A stretch of 9,091 nt of DNA from the NCBI GenBank assembly GCA_038230595.1, contig JBBRMY010000106.1, forward strand, positions 1 through 9,091, read 5' to 3'. Position numbers and translations under genes: made by a program. Below, piece by piece: positions 1 to 6,092 of this stretch (the stretch's first letter is position 1; each line of letters starts with the position of its first letter). Source of the stretch: JBBRMY01 sp038230595. Its GTDB lineage: Bacteria; Bacteroidota; Ignavibacteria; Tepidaquicellales; Tepidaquicellaceae. The notes beneath the pieces were generated by a model, which worked only from the letters and a program-made list of their open reading frames with translations, was not told the origin of the DNA and did no database searches.

Positions 1-624
1 ATTGTTTGACGGAAGCAGAGAAAAGCATTCATAAAGCTCGTTAGGATCAACTCCGCTGCGATAAAAAATGTGGCGCTTTAACTGACCTGCTATCTCAGGG
101 GTTTTTTCATATTCAATATTATGAATTATACCTCTTATCAGAAAAGAAGCTCCGTAATCAAGTACTCTGACTTTATTCTCATGCACGATAATATCATGAT
201 TTTGCAAAGTGCGGTCAATATTCAGAAGAAAGCAATCGAATAAGAAAATAAGATCTTTAGTGTTTTGATCAAGTAACTCACTGTAGTATTGATCGGAATA
301 GTCACGGGTGTTTTCAAGGAGTGGGAATCCGAGGTTAATTCCATAGCTGTTATTAATAAGATCATAAAGTTCATCATTTTTAAAATTAACTTTAGCATCT
401 TTATTAAGCTGGATTAAAAATGGTTCTAATACAGGCAAACTTAATTGTGTTCCAATTTTTGATGAGACGAAATCGGAAATTAAGGCAATAGTACCTTCTC
501 CAGTTCCTTTAAGTTTTACAAAGTATTTTTGGTTCGGATCTGATGTGACTGCGACCGGTAAGGAGGAGCCTTTTTTAAAAATGGAGTCTATGGAGGAAAT
601 AGTTCTCAATTGAATGGATATCAT
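1..624 (-). CDS. HipA-like kinase (HipA_2 type), partial, C-terminus beyond the left edge
   Basis: This reading frame is open from an ATG at 622-624 to the window edge, giving 208 residues without a stop. The N-terminus reads SLPVAVTSDPNQKYFVKLKG (21-40), a beta-hairpin with a candidate ATP-binding lysine. Residues 129-138 (FDCFLLNIDR) followed by N142, and 154-158 (VLDYG), match the catalytic N-x-D-R and metal-binding D-x-G elements of HipA-like kinases. The overall layout fits the short single-domain HipA_2 family rather than the two-domain HipA toxin. A TTG at 628-630 is an alternative start, but ATG is preferred. There is no clear Shine-Dalgarno. A terminator separates it from the gene upstream, so it probably has its own promoter. 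Its substrate is unknown. In other bacteria these kinases often sit beside a DUF3037 gene, which would lie past the left edge here; that is a prediction only. Confidence 0.72.
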   Translation of the reverse strand, partial: MISIQLRTISSIDSIFKKGSSLPVAVTSDPNQKYFVKLKGTGEGTIALISDFVSSKIGTQLSLPVLEPFLIQLNKDAKVNFKNDELYDLINNSYGINLGFPLLENTRDYSDQYYSELLDQNTKDLIFLFDCFLLNIDRTLQNHDIIVHENKVRVLDYGASFLIRGIIHNIEYEKTPEIAGQLKRHIFYRSGVDPNELYECFSLLPSNN

Positions 625-637
625 TTTCAAATTGAAT

Positions 638-673
638 AAAAAAAAACTTTCCCAATCAAAAGATCAGGAAAGT
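638..673 (-). terminator. Rho-independent terminator after the DUF948-like gene
   Basis: On the minus strand, 673-662 (ACTTTCCTGATC) pairs with 657-646 (GATTGGGAAAGT) across a TTTT loop. This gives 12 continuous pairs including two G-T wobbles, followed directly by a run of T (645-638). It lies between the stop at 730 and the HipA-like start at 624. The plus strand has no T run after the hairpin, so it works in one direction. Confidence 0.9.
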
Positions 674-729
674 GAAATGTACAACTTAAATTTCCAGGTT
701 TCTTAACCCGAACTAAAAATAAATGAGAT

Positions 730-1302
730 TTAATCCTTTCTCATTTCTTCAAGCTTTTTACGGACAAGATCAAGCTCAGAGTTTATATCATCAAACTCTC
801 TGTTATCGTTATCAAATGAACTTTCGTTATTATAGATTGCATCTTCGGAATTATAATAAGATCTTTTACCTCCTTTATATTTCCCATAGCTGCGATTTTC
901 ACCAAGCTTAGAGAAAAATGCTTTAACACCTGTAACCAGAGCTGAATAACTATTTATAGTTTCCATTATAGGAACTTCAGCACGAGCCTGAATATTCTGC
1001 TCGAATTTAATAATTCCGTCAACTGCTCCGTCTATCTTTTCAACAGTATTGGTAAGAACTATTGTATTTGCTTCAACAACAGTAACAATTTTATTAACTG
1101 AGTGTACAACTGTCTGAATATTATCAATAGCAGGAATTACTTTTAGCTTAACATCATTTATCTGCGATTCAAGCTTATCCATCTTTGAAGTAACAAGCTT
1201 TATAAGCTTTGTTACCTGCAGCACTAAAACTGTAAAAACTAAAAATAAAAGAATAATTATTATTCCTATTGCTATCTGAATTATCTGTAAGGTTTGGTCC
1301 AC
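730..1302 (-). CDS. DUF948-like membrane-anchored coiled-coil protein (YtxG-like)
   Basis: This 190-residue protein has one N-terminal membrane helix (about residues 7-29, rich in I, L, V and F). A long amphipathic stretch follows (about 33-105), with regularly spaced hydrophobic residues suggesting a coiled coil. A segment at 111-133 (P-I-M-E-T-I..., ending in GVKAFFSKL) is typical of the DUF948 family, and the tail is polar and rich in Y, N and D. The start codon is GTG at 1300-1302. The next internal ATG (residue 41) would remove the membrane helix, and an in-frame stop lies shortly upstream. It sits 55 bases downstream of the YtxH gene. The DUF948-YtxH pairing is known from Firmicutes, where ytxG and ytxH are general-stress genes. 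A cell-envelope or stress role is therefore likely, but the biochemical function is unknown. Confidence 0.75.
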   Translation of the reverse strand: MDQTLQIIQIAIGIIIILLFLVFTVLVLQVTKLIKLVTSKMDKLESQINDVKLKVIPAIDNIQTVVHSVNKIVTVVEANTIVLTNTVEKIDGAVDGIIKFEQNIQARAEVPIMETINSYSALVTGVKAFFSKLGENRSYGKYKGGKRSYYNSEDAIYNNESSFDNDNREFDDINSELDLVRKKLEEMRKD

Positions 1303-1321
1303 GATTTTTAGATTTAATTAT

Positions 1322-1348
1322 AGCCGTACTTTAATTTTAAGTACGGCT
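1322..1348 (-). other. Intergenic hairpin between the YtxH and DUF948-like genes
   Basis: A perfect 10-bp inverted repeat, AGCCGTACTT (1322-1331) and AAGTACGGCT (1339-1348), is separated by 7 bases. On the minus strand the hairpin is followed by ATAATTAAAT, not a real T run. A full terminator is therefore less likely than a processing or mRNA-stabilising hairpin, or a partial terminator lowering expression of the downstream gene. Confidence 0.6.
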
Positions 1349-1357
1349 TATATTAAT

Positions 1358-1807
1358 TTAAGCTTTTCCTGTTTTTAATTTACCGTCAGTTAGATTTGAT
1401 TTTTCTTCAGTATATGCATCAACACCAGCCTGGAAAGCATCCTTAACTCTTCCTGATTCTTCAGTAATAGTATTTTTTACTGAGTCAACAGAATTAGTTG
1501 CTTTTTGCTTAGCATCAGTAAGAACTTTATTAGCATCATCAATTAATGTGCTTGCTCGTTGCTTAGCTTGTGTTATAACATCCTGAGCTTTAACTTTTGC
1601 TTCATTAACATATTCTGAAGCTTTAGTTCTTGCAAAATCGATATACTCAGATGTATCATCGATCATTTCATCTTTCTTTAACTTGATATCAGCTCTTAAT
1701 TCTTTTCCGCTTTTTGGAGCATAAAGCAGTGCAACTATTGCCCCTGCTACTCCGCCTGCTAAAAAGCCAATCAATAAACCTTTTGATACTCCGTTATTTT
1801 CTTCCAT
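1358..1807 (-). CDS. YtxH-domain membrane protein
   Basis: This 149-residue protein carries a glycine-rich N-terminal membrane helix (about 9-29, GLLIGFLAGGVAGAIVALL) followed at once by YAPKSGKELR (29-38). That helix plus the APxSGxELR signature defines the YtxH family. The rest (40-135) is a long charged helix rich in A, K, D and E with short repeated patterns such as KAKQ/AKQRA, resembling LEA-like or coiled-coil stress proteins. The ATG at 1805-1807 has a strong Shine-Dalgarno, unlike most genes here. The DUF948-like gene follows, so the two probably form a stress or envelope operon. The family is linked to general stress in Bacillus, but its molecular role is not known. Confidence 0.85.
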   Translation of the reverse strand: MEENNGVSKGLLIGFLAGGVAGAIVALLYAPKSGKELRADIKLKKDEMIDDTSEYIDFARTKASEYVNEAKVKAQDVITQAKQRASTLIDDANKVLTDAKQKATNSVDSVKNTITEESGRVKDAFQAGVDAYTEEKSNLTDGKLKTGKA

Positions 1808-1812
1808 TTTGT

Positions 1813-1818
1813 TCTCCT
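1813..1818 (-). promoter_or_regulatory. Strong Shine-Dalgarno of the YtxH gene
   Basis: The minus strand reads AAAGGAGAACAAAATG, so AGGAGA lies 5 bases before the ATG. It is notable because the other complete genes in the window lack a clear Shine-Dalgarno, and it fixes the YtxH start. Confidence 0.8.
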
Positions 1819-1833
1819 TTATTCTTTTAAAAT

Positions 1834-1854
1834 CTTTTCGAATTACCCGAAAAG
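1834..1854 (-). promoter_or_regulatory. Inverted repeat in the YtxH leader (operator or 5' hairpin)
   Basis: CTTTTCG (1834-1840) and CGAAAAG (1848-1854) form a perfect 7-bp inverted repeat with a 7-base spacer. It lies about 27 bases before the YtxH start and just downstream of the predicted transcription start. It could be a repressor site or a 5' mRNA hairpin; the sequence does not decide between these. Confidence 0.4.
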
Positions 1855-1864
1855 TTGTCTGCTA

Positions 1865-1892
1865 ATATTACAAATTTTTTGATTAATGTAAA
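1865..1892 (-). promoter_or_regulatory. Predicted sigma-70-type promoter of the YtxH/DUF948 operon
   Basis: On the minus strand, TTTACA (1892-1887) and TAATAT (1870-1865) are 16 bases apart. These are one and two mismatches from TTGACA and TATAAT. Transcription would start near 1858, giving a leader of about 50 bases holding the 1834-1854 inverted repeat. In an AT-rich genome such matches arise by chance, so confidence is limited. Confidence 0.4.
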
Positions 1893-1949
1893 AGAACTAA
1901 TTTTTATGCTAAATTGTATAACTACGATATAAGCTTTAGCAAGCTGCCC

Positions 1950-3104
1950 TTACTTATACCCACTCTTCTTAAACCGCTCAGCATCTAAGCGTGAGTTCCC
2001 GAATTCTTTCATAACTATAACTTTATCATAAAAAATAACTGCTGAACTATGATCTCCCTTTTGGTCCTTAAGCATACCCAGCATCATAAAAGTATAAACT
2101 CCAAAAGGTGTATCTTCATCTTTATCAAGCTTTGCATTAAGGTCTTTAGCAATCTGAAGATTTACATCACCTTCACTCAGCCTGTTATTTTTTGAAAGAC
2201 AAAGAGCAACATAATAATTTGCTTCTCTCTTCAATCTTTCATTAAATCCTGCCTGATTGCTGTCGCATCTCTGAGCAATTATCTTCCATTCGTTTAATGC
2301 ATCATTCCACTTATTCATTCCAACTAAATTTGCTGCAAACATTCTTTCGAAAACAGGATTCTCAGGATATTCAGCTTTTAGAATATTACAGAATTTTTCT
2401 GCTTCAGTGAAATTATTTTCATACCTTTGATTCAGGTAAGTTAAAATAAAATTTGCTTCAGTTCTGGCATATTGTGAACTTAATGTTGTTTCCTGTATCT
2501 GCTTTAAACCTTTAAGCTTATCTCCTTTTGGGAAAATTATCATAAGAGGCTTTAATACAGGATAATTTTCAGGGACATATTCGGCAAAGTAATTATAAAT
2601 GCCGACACCAAACACTGCATCTTTGTTCTTATCATTCAGTTCGTAGGCTTTTTGGAGCAGGTTCAAAGATTCTTTTCCATCTTCGGCAGCTTTCAGCCAG
2701 CTTTCTCTTACACTTCGCACCAAGCCTCTGTAACCGATCGAACCACCTTTAAAGAACATTGCATAATTATCATTCTCGTTTTTATCGAGCTTGTTGTCAG
2801 CAATCTCTGCTGCCTTATCAACTCTTTTGAAAAGCTCATCATCAAATGATTCATCATATTTATCAAGATTTATTTTCCACCATTGAACAAGAACCTTAAA
2901 AAAATATCCTGAAGGATCATCTGAATTCTTTTTTATATAATTATCAAAAATAATATCTGCGGAATCAAACTTTACATGATAGATCTTATCTATTCCCTTT
3001 AAAAGTTCAGTATCATATTTTTGCGCATGTGAATTCGAAGGAAAAGATATAAAAACAAGAGTTAGAAATAGCCCTATAAACGACATTAATGTTGATTTCT
3101 TCAT
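1950..3104 (-). CDS. Secreted tetratricopeptide-repeat protein
   Basis: The product is 384 residues from the chosen start. MKKSTLMSFIGLFLTLVF is a good signal peptide, ending near SNSHA|Q. The mature protein is all helical in pattern, with TPR-like helices. The block NYAMFFKGGSIGYRGLVRS, and the later FGVGIYNYFAEYVPENYPVL followed by PKGDKLKGLKQI, occur in a widespread family of exported TPR proteins in Bacteroidota, Ignavibacteriota and Acidobacteria. Further TPR-like helices follow (TEAEKFCNILKAEYPENPVF; GDHSSAVIFYDKVI near the end). An in-frame ATG at 3138-3140 would add 12 polar residues before the signal peptide. I prefer 3104 because it gives a normal signal peptide; neither start has a Shine-Dalgarno. 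It is probably periplasmic and acts as a scaffold for protein contacts, but the partner is unknown. It appears to be transcribed alone, because a terminator-like hairpin lies just upstream. Confidence 0.7.
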   Translation of the reverse strand: MKKSTLMSFIGLFLTLVFISFPSNSHAQKYDTELLKGIDKIYHVKFDSADIIFDNYIKKNSDDPSGYFFKVLVQWWKINLDKYDESFDDELFKRVDKAAEIADNKLDKNENDNYAMFFKGGSIGYRGLVRSVRESWLKAAEDGKESLNLLQKAYELNDKNKDAVFGVGIYNYFAEYVPENYPVLKPLMIIFPKGDKLKGLKQIQETTLSSQYARTEANFILTYLNQRYENNFTEAEKFCNILKAEYPENPVFERMFAANLVGMNKWNDALNEWKIIAQRCDSNQAGFNERLKREANYYVALCLSKNNRLSEGDVNLQIAKDLNAKLDKDEDTPFGVYTFMMLGMLKDQKGDHSSAVIFYDKVIVMKEFGNSRLDAERFKKSGYK

Positions 3105-3163
3105 ATAGTTATTACTCTGAATATTGTTTTTAAGTTTCATAGTAATGGGATATTTGCATATTT

Positions 3164-3199
3164 AAAAAGCGACCTGACAGGGAAAATACCTGTCAGGTC
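3164..3199 (-). terminator. REP-like hairpin serving as terminator after the response regulator
   Basis: GACCTGACAGG (3171-3181) and CCTGTCAGGTC (3189-3199) form a perfect 11-bp stem with a 7-base loop. On the minus strand it is followed by GCTTTTTAAAT (3170-3160), which fits a Rho-independent terminator for the regulator ending at 3293. From memory, a CCTGTCAGGT-type palindrome recurs in many Bacteroidota-group intergenic regions, so it may also be a dispersed repeat. Copy number in this genome cannot be judged from one window. Confidence 0.7.
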
Positions 3200-3210
3200 A
3201 GTGTAATCAG

Positions 3211-3231
3211 GAAACGCAAGCATTGCGTCTC
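3211..3231. repeat. Second REP-like palindrome (GAGACGCAA type)
   Basis: GAAACGCAA (3211-3219) and TTGCGTCTC (3223-3231) pair with one wobble around a 3-base loop, and TAC follows. Read on the minus strand it is GTAGAGACGCAA-TGC-TTGCGTTTC, the general form of a short palindrome common in cyanobacteria and FCB-group genomes (from memory). It lies 11 bases from the 3171-3199 hairpin, so two unrelated repeat types are juxtaposed. Confidence 0.55.
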
Positions 3232-3292
3232 TACTAATCAACATAAGTTTGATTTGAAATATAATCAGATACGTGGTAGAGAAAAAGTATGA

Positions 3293-4678
3293 CTAGACAC
3301 CAACAACATCGTCAACATTAATACCGAGCTTGGCTATTTTTTGACGTAAACTTACAGGATGGAAATTTATGGCGCGGGCAGTAGCAGCTACGTTACCCCG
3401 GTTAAGCTTTAAGTGTTTTATAATGAACTTCACTTCAAATTCTTTCAGGAGGCGGTTTTTATTTTCATTGAAATCATTGCTGGTAAATGATTCTTTATTA
3501 TCTGCTATTCCCAGTATGTTTTTAGGAAGAAGATCAGGAGTAATTTGATTTGTATCACATAAAATCGTTGACCGTTCTGCAGCATTTTTCAGTTCACGGA
3601 TATTGCCGGGCCATTGGTAAGAAATAAGATAATGATTGATCTCGGGATCGATCTTAGTGATCTTTTTATTATTATTTTTTGCAAATTCAGAAACGAATTT
3701 ATTAAAGTAGAAAATAATATCTTCTGTTCTGTCTCTAAGGTCAGGTAAATGAAATTCAAATACATTGAGCCTGTAATAAAGATCTTCACGGAATTTTCCC
3801 TCTTCGATCATTTTGTTGAGGTCCCTGTTTGTTGCAGCTATGATCCTTACATTTGTAGAAATTATCCGTGTATCACCAACTCTGCTGAATTGCTTTTCCT
3901 GGAGTACTCTTAAGAGCTTTACCTGCAGCAATGGATCTATTTCTGCTATTTCATCAAGGAAGATAGTTCCGTTATCAGCAATTTCAAAATATCCCTTATG
4001 CTCTCTGATAGCACCAGTGAAAGCACCTTTAACATGTCCGAACAACTCTGATTCAAGCAGCTGCTCAGGAATTGCAGCGCAGTTAACAACTACAAATTGC
4101 TGCTTTTCTCTCAGGCTGTTCTTATAAATATATTTTGCAAGAACTTCTTTACCTGTTCCATTGGAACCGGTAATAAGTATAGTAGAATCTGACTTGGCGA
4201 CTTTATTCGCTTCAAGAAGAATTCTTTTTATTTCATCGCTTTCGGTCTGATATGTGAATTCCGGATTCTCAACTCTTTCAAGCTGCTGCTTTAAGAGTAT
4301 ATTTTCCTTTACTAATGCAATTCTTTCCAGCCCACGGTTAACAGAAAGGAGCAATTCCTCTTTATCAACAGGCTTGGTAAGATAATCAAAAGCTCCGAGC
4401 TTAATAGATTCAACTGCAGCTCTTATGGAGATAAATGCTGTGATAAGGATAACTATGGAGTCAGGAGAAAGCTTTAGAATTTCCTTGGTGAGTTCTATGC
4501 CATTCATACCAGGCATATTAAAATCCGATAATACTATATCGAACTTTAATTTTTTCATTATATCTAACGCTGCTTCCCCATCGGAAGCTATTGTAACGTC
4601 GTGCCCGGCGTTTTCCAGAACACTTTTAAGAATAGTCAGGGAAACTACTTCATCATCAACGACTATTATTTTTGCCAT
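3293..4678 (-). CDS. Sigma-54-dependent (NtrC-family) response regulator
   Basis: This complete 461-residue protein has the standard three domains. The receiver (1-120) has acidic residues D8/D9, phospho-acceptor D52 (LSDFNMPGMNG), T80 and K102 (LTKPVD). The AAA+ domain has Walker A GSNGTGKE (171-178), the sigma-54-contacting GAFTGA loop (218-223), Walker B IFLDE (239-243), the arginine-finger region FREDLYYRL (296-304) and sensor II WPGNIREL (356-363). A Fis-type helix-turn-helix ends the protein (about 424-452, NRGNVAATARAINFHPVSLR). All key residues are present, so it should be an active phosphorylation-controlled activator of sigma-54 promoters. No histidine kinase is visible nearby, so its signal and targets are unknown. 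The ATG at 4676-4678 begins MAKIIVVDDE, directly at the receiver, and has no Shine-Dalgarno. It lies between two terminators and is probably transcribed alone. Confidence 0.95.
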   Translation of the reverse strand: MAKIIVVDDEVVSLTILKSVLENAGHDVTIASDGEAALDIMKKLKFDIVLSDFNMPGMNGIELTKEILKLSPDSIVILITAFISIRAAVESIKLGAFDYLTKPVDKEELLLSVNRGLERIALVKENILLKQQLERVENPEFTYQTESDEIKRILLEANKVAKSDSTILITGSNGTGKEVLAKYIYKNSLREKQQFVVVNCAAIPEQLLESELFGHVKGAFTGAIREHKGYFEIADNGTIFLDEIAEIDPLLQVKLLRVLQEKQFSRVGDTRIISTNVRIIAATNRDLNKMIEEGKFREDLYYRLNVFEFHLPDLRDRTEDIIFYFNKFVSEFAKNNNKKITKIDPEINHYLISYQWPGNIRELKNAAERSTILCDTNQITPDLLPKNILGIADNKESFTSNDFNENKNRLLKEFEVKFIIKHLKLNRGNVAATARAINFHPVSLRQKIAKLGINVDDVVGV

Positions 4679-4705
4679 TCAGTATGTTTGAGTTAGATAT
4701 TCCGA

Positions 4706-4734
4706 AAAATAACTAAAACTCAAGCCTGTAACAA
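4706..4734 (-). promoter_or_regulatory. Possible sigma-70-type promoter of the response regulator
   Basis: On the minus strand, TTGTTA (4734-4729) and TATTTT (4711-4706) are separated by 17 bases, about 27 bases before the ATG. Each box is two mismatches from consensus. A perfect TATAAT also occurs further upstream (4778-4773) but lacks a matching -35 box. The terminator at 4801-4825 means a promoter must lie in this interval if the gene is not fed by read-through. Confidence 0.3.
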
Positions 4735-4800
4735 TTTAAAAATTTGTAATCATATTTGTAGTCTGACTATATATTATACTGCAATTTTTGAAACGGGCAT

Positions 4801-4825
4801 AAAAAAACCCGGCGAGCCGGGTTTT
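4801..4825 (-). terminator. Strong Rho-independent terminator after the D/H-rich Spy-like gene
   Basis: AAAACCCGGC (4804-4813) and GCCGGGTTTT (4816-4825) form a GC-rich stem with an effective CGAG tetraloop. On the minus strand seven T follow (4807-4801). On the plus strand the stem ends in TTTT and AT-rich sequence, so weak termination in that direction is also possible. It lies 25 bases past the stop at 4851. Confidence 0.92.
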
Positions 4826-4850
4826 AATTAAATTAACATTATAAGAATTT

Positions 4851-5426
4851 TTAATCGTTGTCCTGATCATCGTTATCATGATGATCGTTATTCCGATGGT
4901 CTTTATCATGATGATCGTTATCTTGATCATCGTCATCCCGATCTTCCTTATCCTTCTTATTCTTTTTGTTGTGCTTTTTATGTTTCTTTTCTTTCTTCTG
5001 ACCATACTCATTATTATTACTATCATTACCTTTATTGTTGTACCTGTCATATATCACAAGCTGATCTGCAGTTAAAACTCCTCTTATCGATTCTCTTGTC
5101 GAACTGTTTATTTTATTGATCTGATCATTAAGAGTCTGCTTATCATAATTTGCAGCTATTACGGATTGGATCTGCTGTTCTCCGCTAAGGAGATAGCTAT
5201 AAACAGTATTATATTGTGAAGTAGTAAGACTTAATCTTTTTTGAAGCTGTGCTGCTTTTGAAGCTGCGATTTGTTCCGGTGTGCTGCCTGTGTAATAGGT
5301 ATTATTGTTATTATAATTATTATCATCGCTCTCTCGTGATTGAGCAAATGAATTGCTGCTTAATGCAAAGACAGTTATTAGCATCAATAATGCCATAAAT
5401 CTTATTTTGAAATTGAACTTAATCAT
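4851..5426 (-). CDS. Secreted Spy/CpxP-like LTxxQ protein with Lys-rich and Asp/His-rich tail
   Basis: This 191-residue protein begins with a signal peptide (about 1-28, hydrophobic MALLMLITVFALSS, cleavage near SFA|Q). A short N-rich linker is followed by a helical domain (about 48-130) with two LTxxQ-type motifs, LTTSQ (67-71) and LTADQ (118-122). These are characteristic of the Spy/CpxP periplasmic stress-chaperone superfamily. Over 83 ungapped positions about half are identical to the protein at 5548-6030 by hand count, so the two are duplicated genes. The tail changes abruptly to Lys-rich (about 144-160) and then Asp/His/Asn-rich (161-191, with two HHD clusters). That part is encoded by a degenerate 30-bp DNA repeat. 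The tail could bind divalent metal, but this is inference. No Shine-Dalgarno is seen; the A/T-rich leader contains the 5444-5478 hairpin. Other reading frames across the tail are artefacts of the repeat. Confidence 0.72.
   Translation of the reverse strand: MIKFNFKIRFMALLMLITVFALSSNSFAQSRESDDNNYNNNNTYYTGSTPEQIAASKAAQLQKRLSLTTSQYNTVYSYLLSGEQQIQSVIAANYDKQTLNDQINKINSSTRESIRGVLTADQLVIYDRYNNKGNDSNNNEYGQKKEKKHKKHNKKNKKDKEDRDDDDQDNDHHDKDHRNNDHHDNDDQDND
4861..4937 (-). repeat. Degenerate 30-bp (10-codon) coding repeat in the Asp/His-rich tail
   Basis: A 19-base segment, TTATCATGATGATCGTTAT on the plus strand, occurs at 4873-4891 and exactly again at 4903-4921, 30 bases apart. Flanking TCCTGATCATCGTTATC (4861) and TCTTGATCATCGTCATC (4921) are related copies 60 bases apart. 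The repeat encodes blocks such as DNDHHDKDHR and NNDHHDNDDQ. Such in-frame repeats can expand and contract without shifting the frame. Confidence 0.75.
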
Positions 5427-5443
5427 GGGATCTTTTTTAAATT

Positions 5444-5478
5444 AAAAAAATATCCGATACTGAAACCGGATATTTTTT
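5444..5478 (-). terminator. Hairpin between the two Spy-like genes (terminator or attenuator)
   Basis: AAAAAATATCCG (5445-5456) and CGGATATTTTTT (5467-5478) pair over 12 bp with a 10-base loop. On the minus strand CGGATA runs straight into seven T, as expected of a terminator for the gene ending at 5548. It ends only about 18 bases before the next start at 5426, leaving no room for a promoter after it. The downstream gene must therefore be transcribed through this hairpin, either from the upstream gene or from a promoter in 5479-5547. Confidence 0.65.
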
Positions 5479-5547
5479 AAACCTCGCTAATATTAGATTG
5501 TTCCGTAATTTGACTTATGTTGAACTGTTTATCTGTTATACTTCCTG

Positions 5548-6030
5548 TTATTTTGTTTCTTTAGTGCTTCCCCTTTTGTTTTTCTTTATCTTTATATGAC
5601 CATCTTTTTTGTCTTTTTTATCTTTCAACTTATCTTTCCTTTTTTCTTTTCTATCTTCCTTGAACTGCTTGTATTGCTTTTGCTGGTCAGCAGTTAAAAC
5701 TCCCTTGATAGATTCATTTGTTGAAACATTGATCTTTTTGATTTGATCTTTTATAGAATTTTTATCCGTAGTGCCTGCTCTTAAAGACTTGATCTGATGC
5801 TCTGCGCTTAAAATAGAATTATAGATTTTGCTGTACTGATCAGAAGACAGAGTTAATTGCTTACTTATCTTATCAGCTTTCATGGTAGCTCTTTGTTCAG
5901 GAGTTTTCATTGTATGCTGCTTATGTACTTCCTGATCTGTTGACTGAGCATAAGATCTACTTCCCACTACTACAAAAGCCGCAAGCATCATTAATGTAAC
6001 AAGGCTCTTTTTCAAATTTATTCTTTTCAT
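5548..6030 (-). CDS. Secreted Spy/CpxP-like LTxxQ protein with Lys-rich tail
   Basis: This 160-residue protein has a signal peptide (about 1-28: MKRINLKKSL, then a hydrophobic LMMLAAFVVVG core, cleavage near SYA|Q). The helical domain (about 42-125) begins TPEQRATMKA and holds a relaxed LSSDQ (61-65) and a full LTADQ (112-116) motif. It is the paralogue of the protein at 4851-5426. The tail (about 124-160) is almost entirely K, D, E and R and strongly basic, with none of the Asp/His clusters of its partner. It is likely periplasmic; an envelope-stress chaperone or metal-related role follows from the superfamily but is not shown. The ATG at 6028-6030 is the only start that gives a signal peptide, and there is no Shine-Dalgarno. 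A small inverted repeat, GCAAT-N6-ATTGC (6060-6075), lies 29 bases upstream and could be a regulatory site. Confidence 0.7.
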   Translation of the reverse strand: MKRINLKKSLVTLMMLAAFVVVGSRSYAQSTDQEVHKQHTMKTPEQRATMKADKISKQLTLSSDQYSKIYNSILSAEHQIKSLRAGTTDKNSIKDQIKKINVSTNESIKGVLTADQQKQYKQFKEDRKEKRKDKLKDKKDKKDGHIKIKKNKRGSTKETK

Positions 6031-6092
6031 CGATTATTTAATTTTTATTTTGATTTAGTGCAATTCATCGATTGCATAAATAAGACAATGTA

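Noticed and set aside
723..911. Plus-strand frame of 62 codons
   Set aside because: It lies antisense within the DUF948-like gene, has no start signal and shows no protein-like pattern beyond the complement of that gene.
1932..1945. AGCTT/AAGCT inverted repeat after the TPR gene as a terminator
   Set aside because: The stem has only 5 pairs and no T run follows on the minus strand.
3105..3140. Upstream ATG at 3140 for the TPR protein
   Set aside because: It is in frame and possible, but it adds 12 polar residues before an otherwise normal signal peptide and has no ribosome binding site.
3813..4127. Plus-strand frame of 104 codons opposite the response regulator
   Set aside because: It is antisense to the conserved AAA+ domain with all its motifs. 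The open frame follows from codon use on the other strand.
4775..4800. Sigma-54 promoter upstream of the response regulator (TTGCA present)
   Set aside because: The required GG at the -24 position is absent at the correct spacing from TTGCA.
4736..5075. Reading frames in other phases and on the plus strand across the Asp/His/Lys-rich tail
   Set aside because: They yield long M/I/V-only or M/I/T/K-only proteins, which is what a shifted low-complexity repeat gives. The frame with the signal peptide and LTxxQ domain is the real one.
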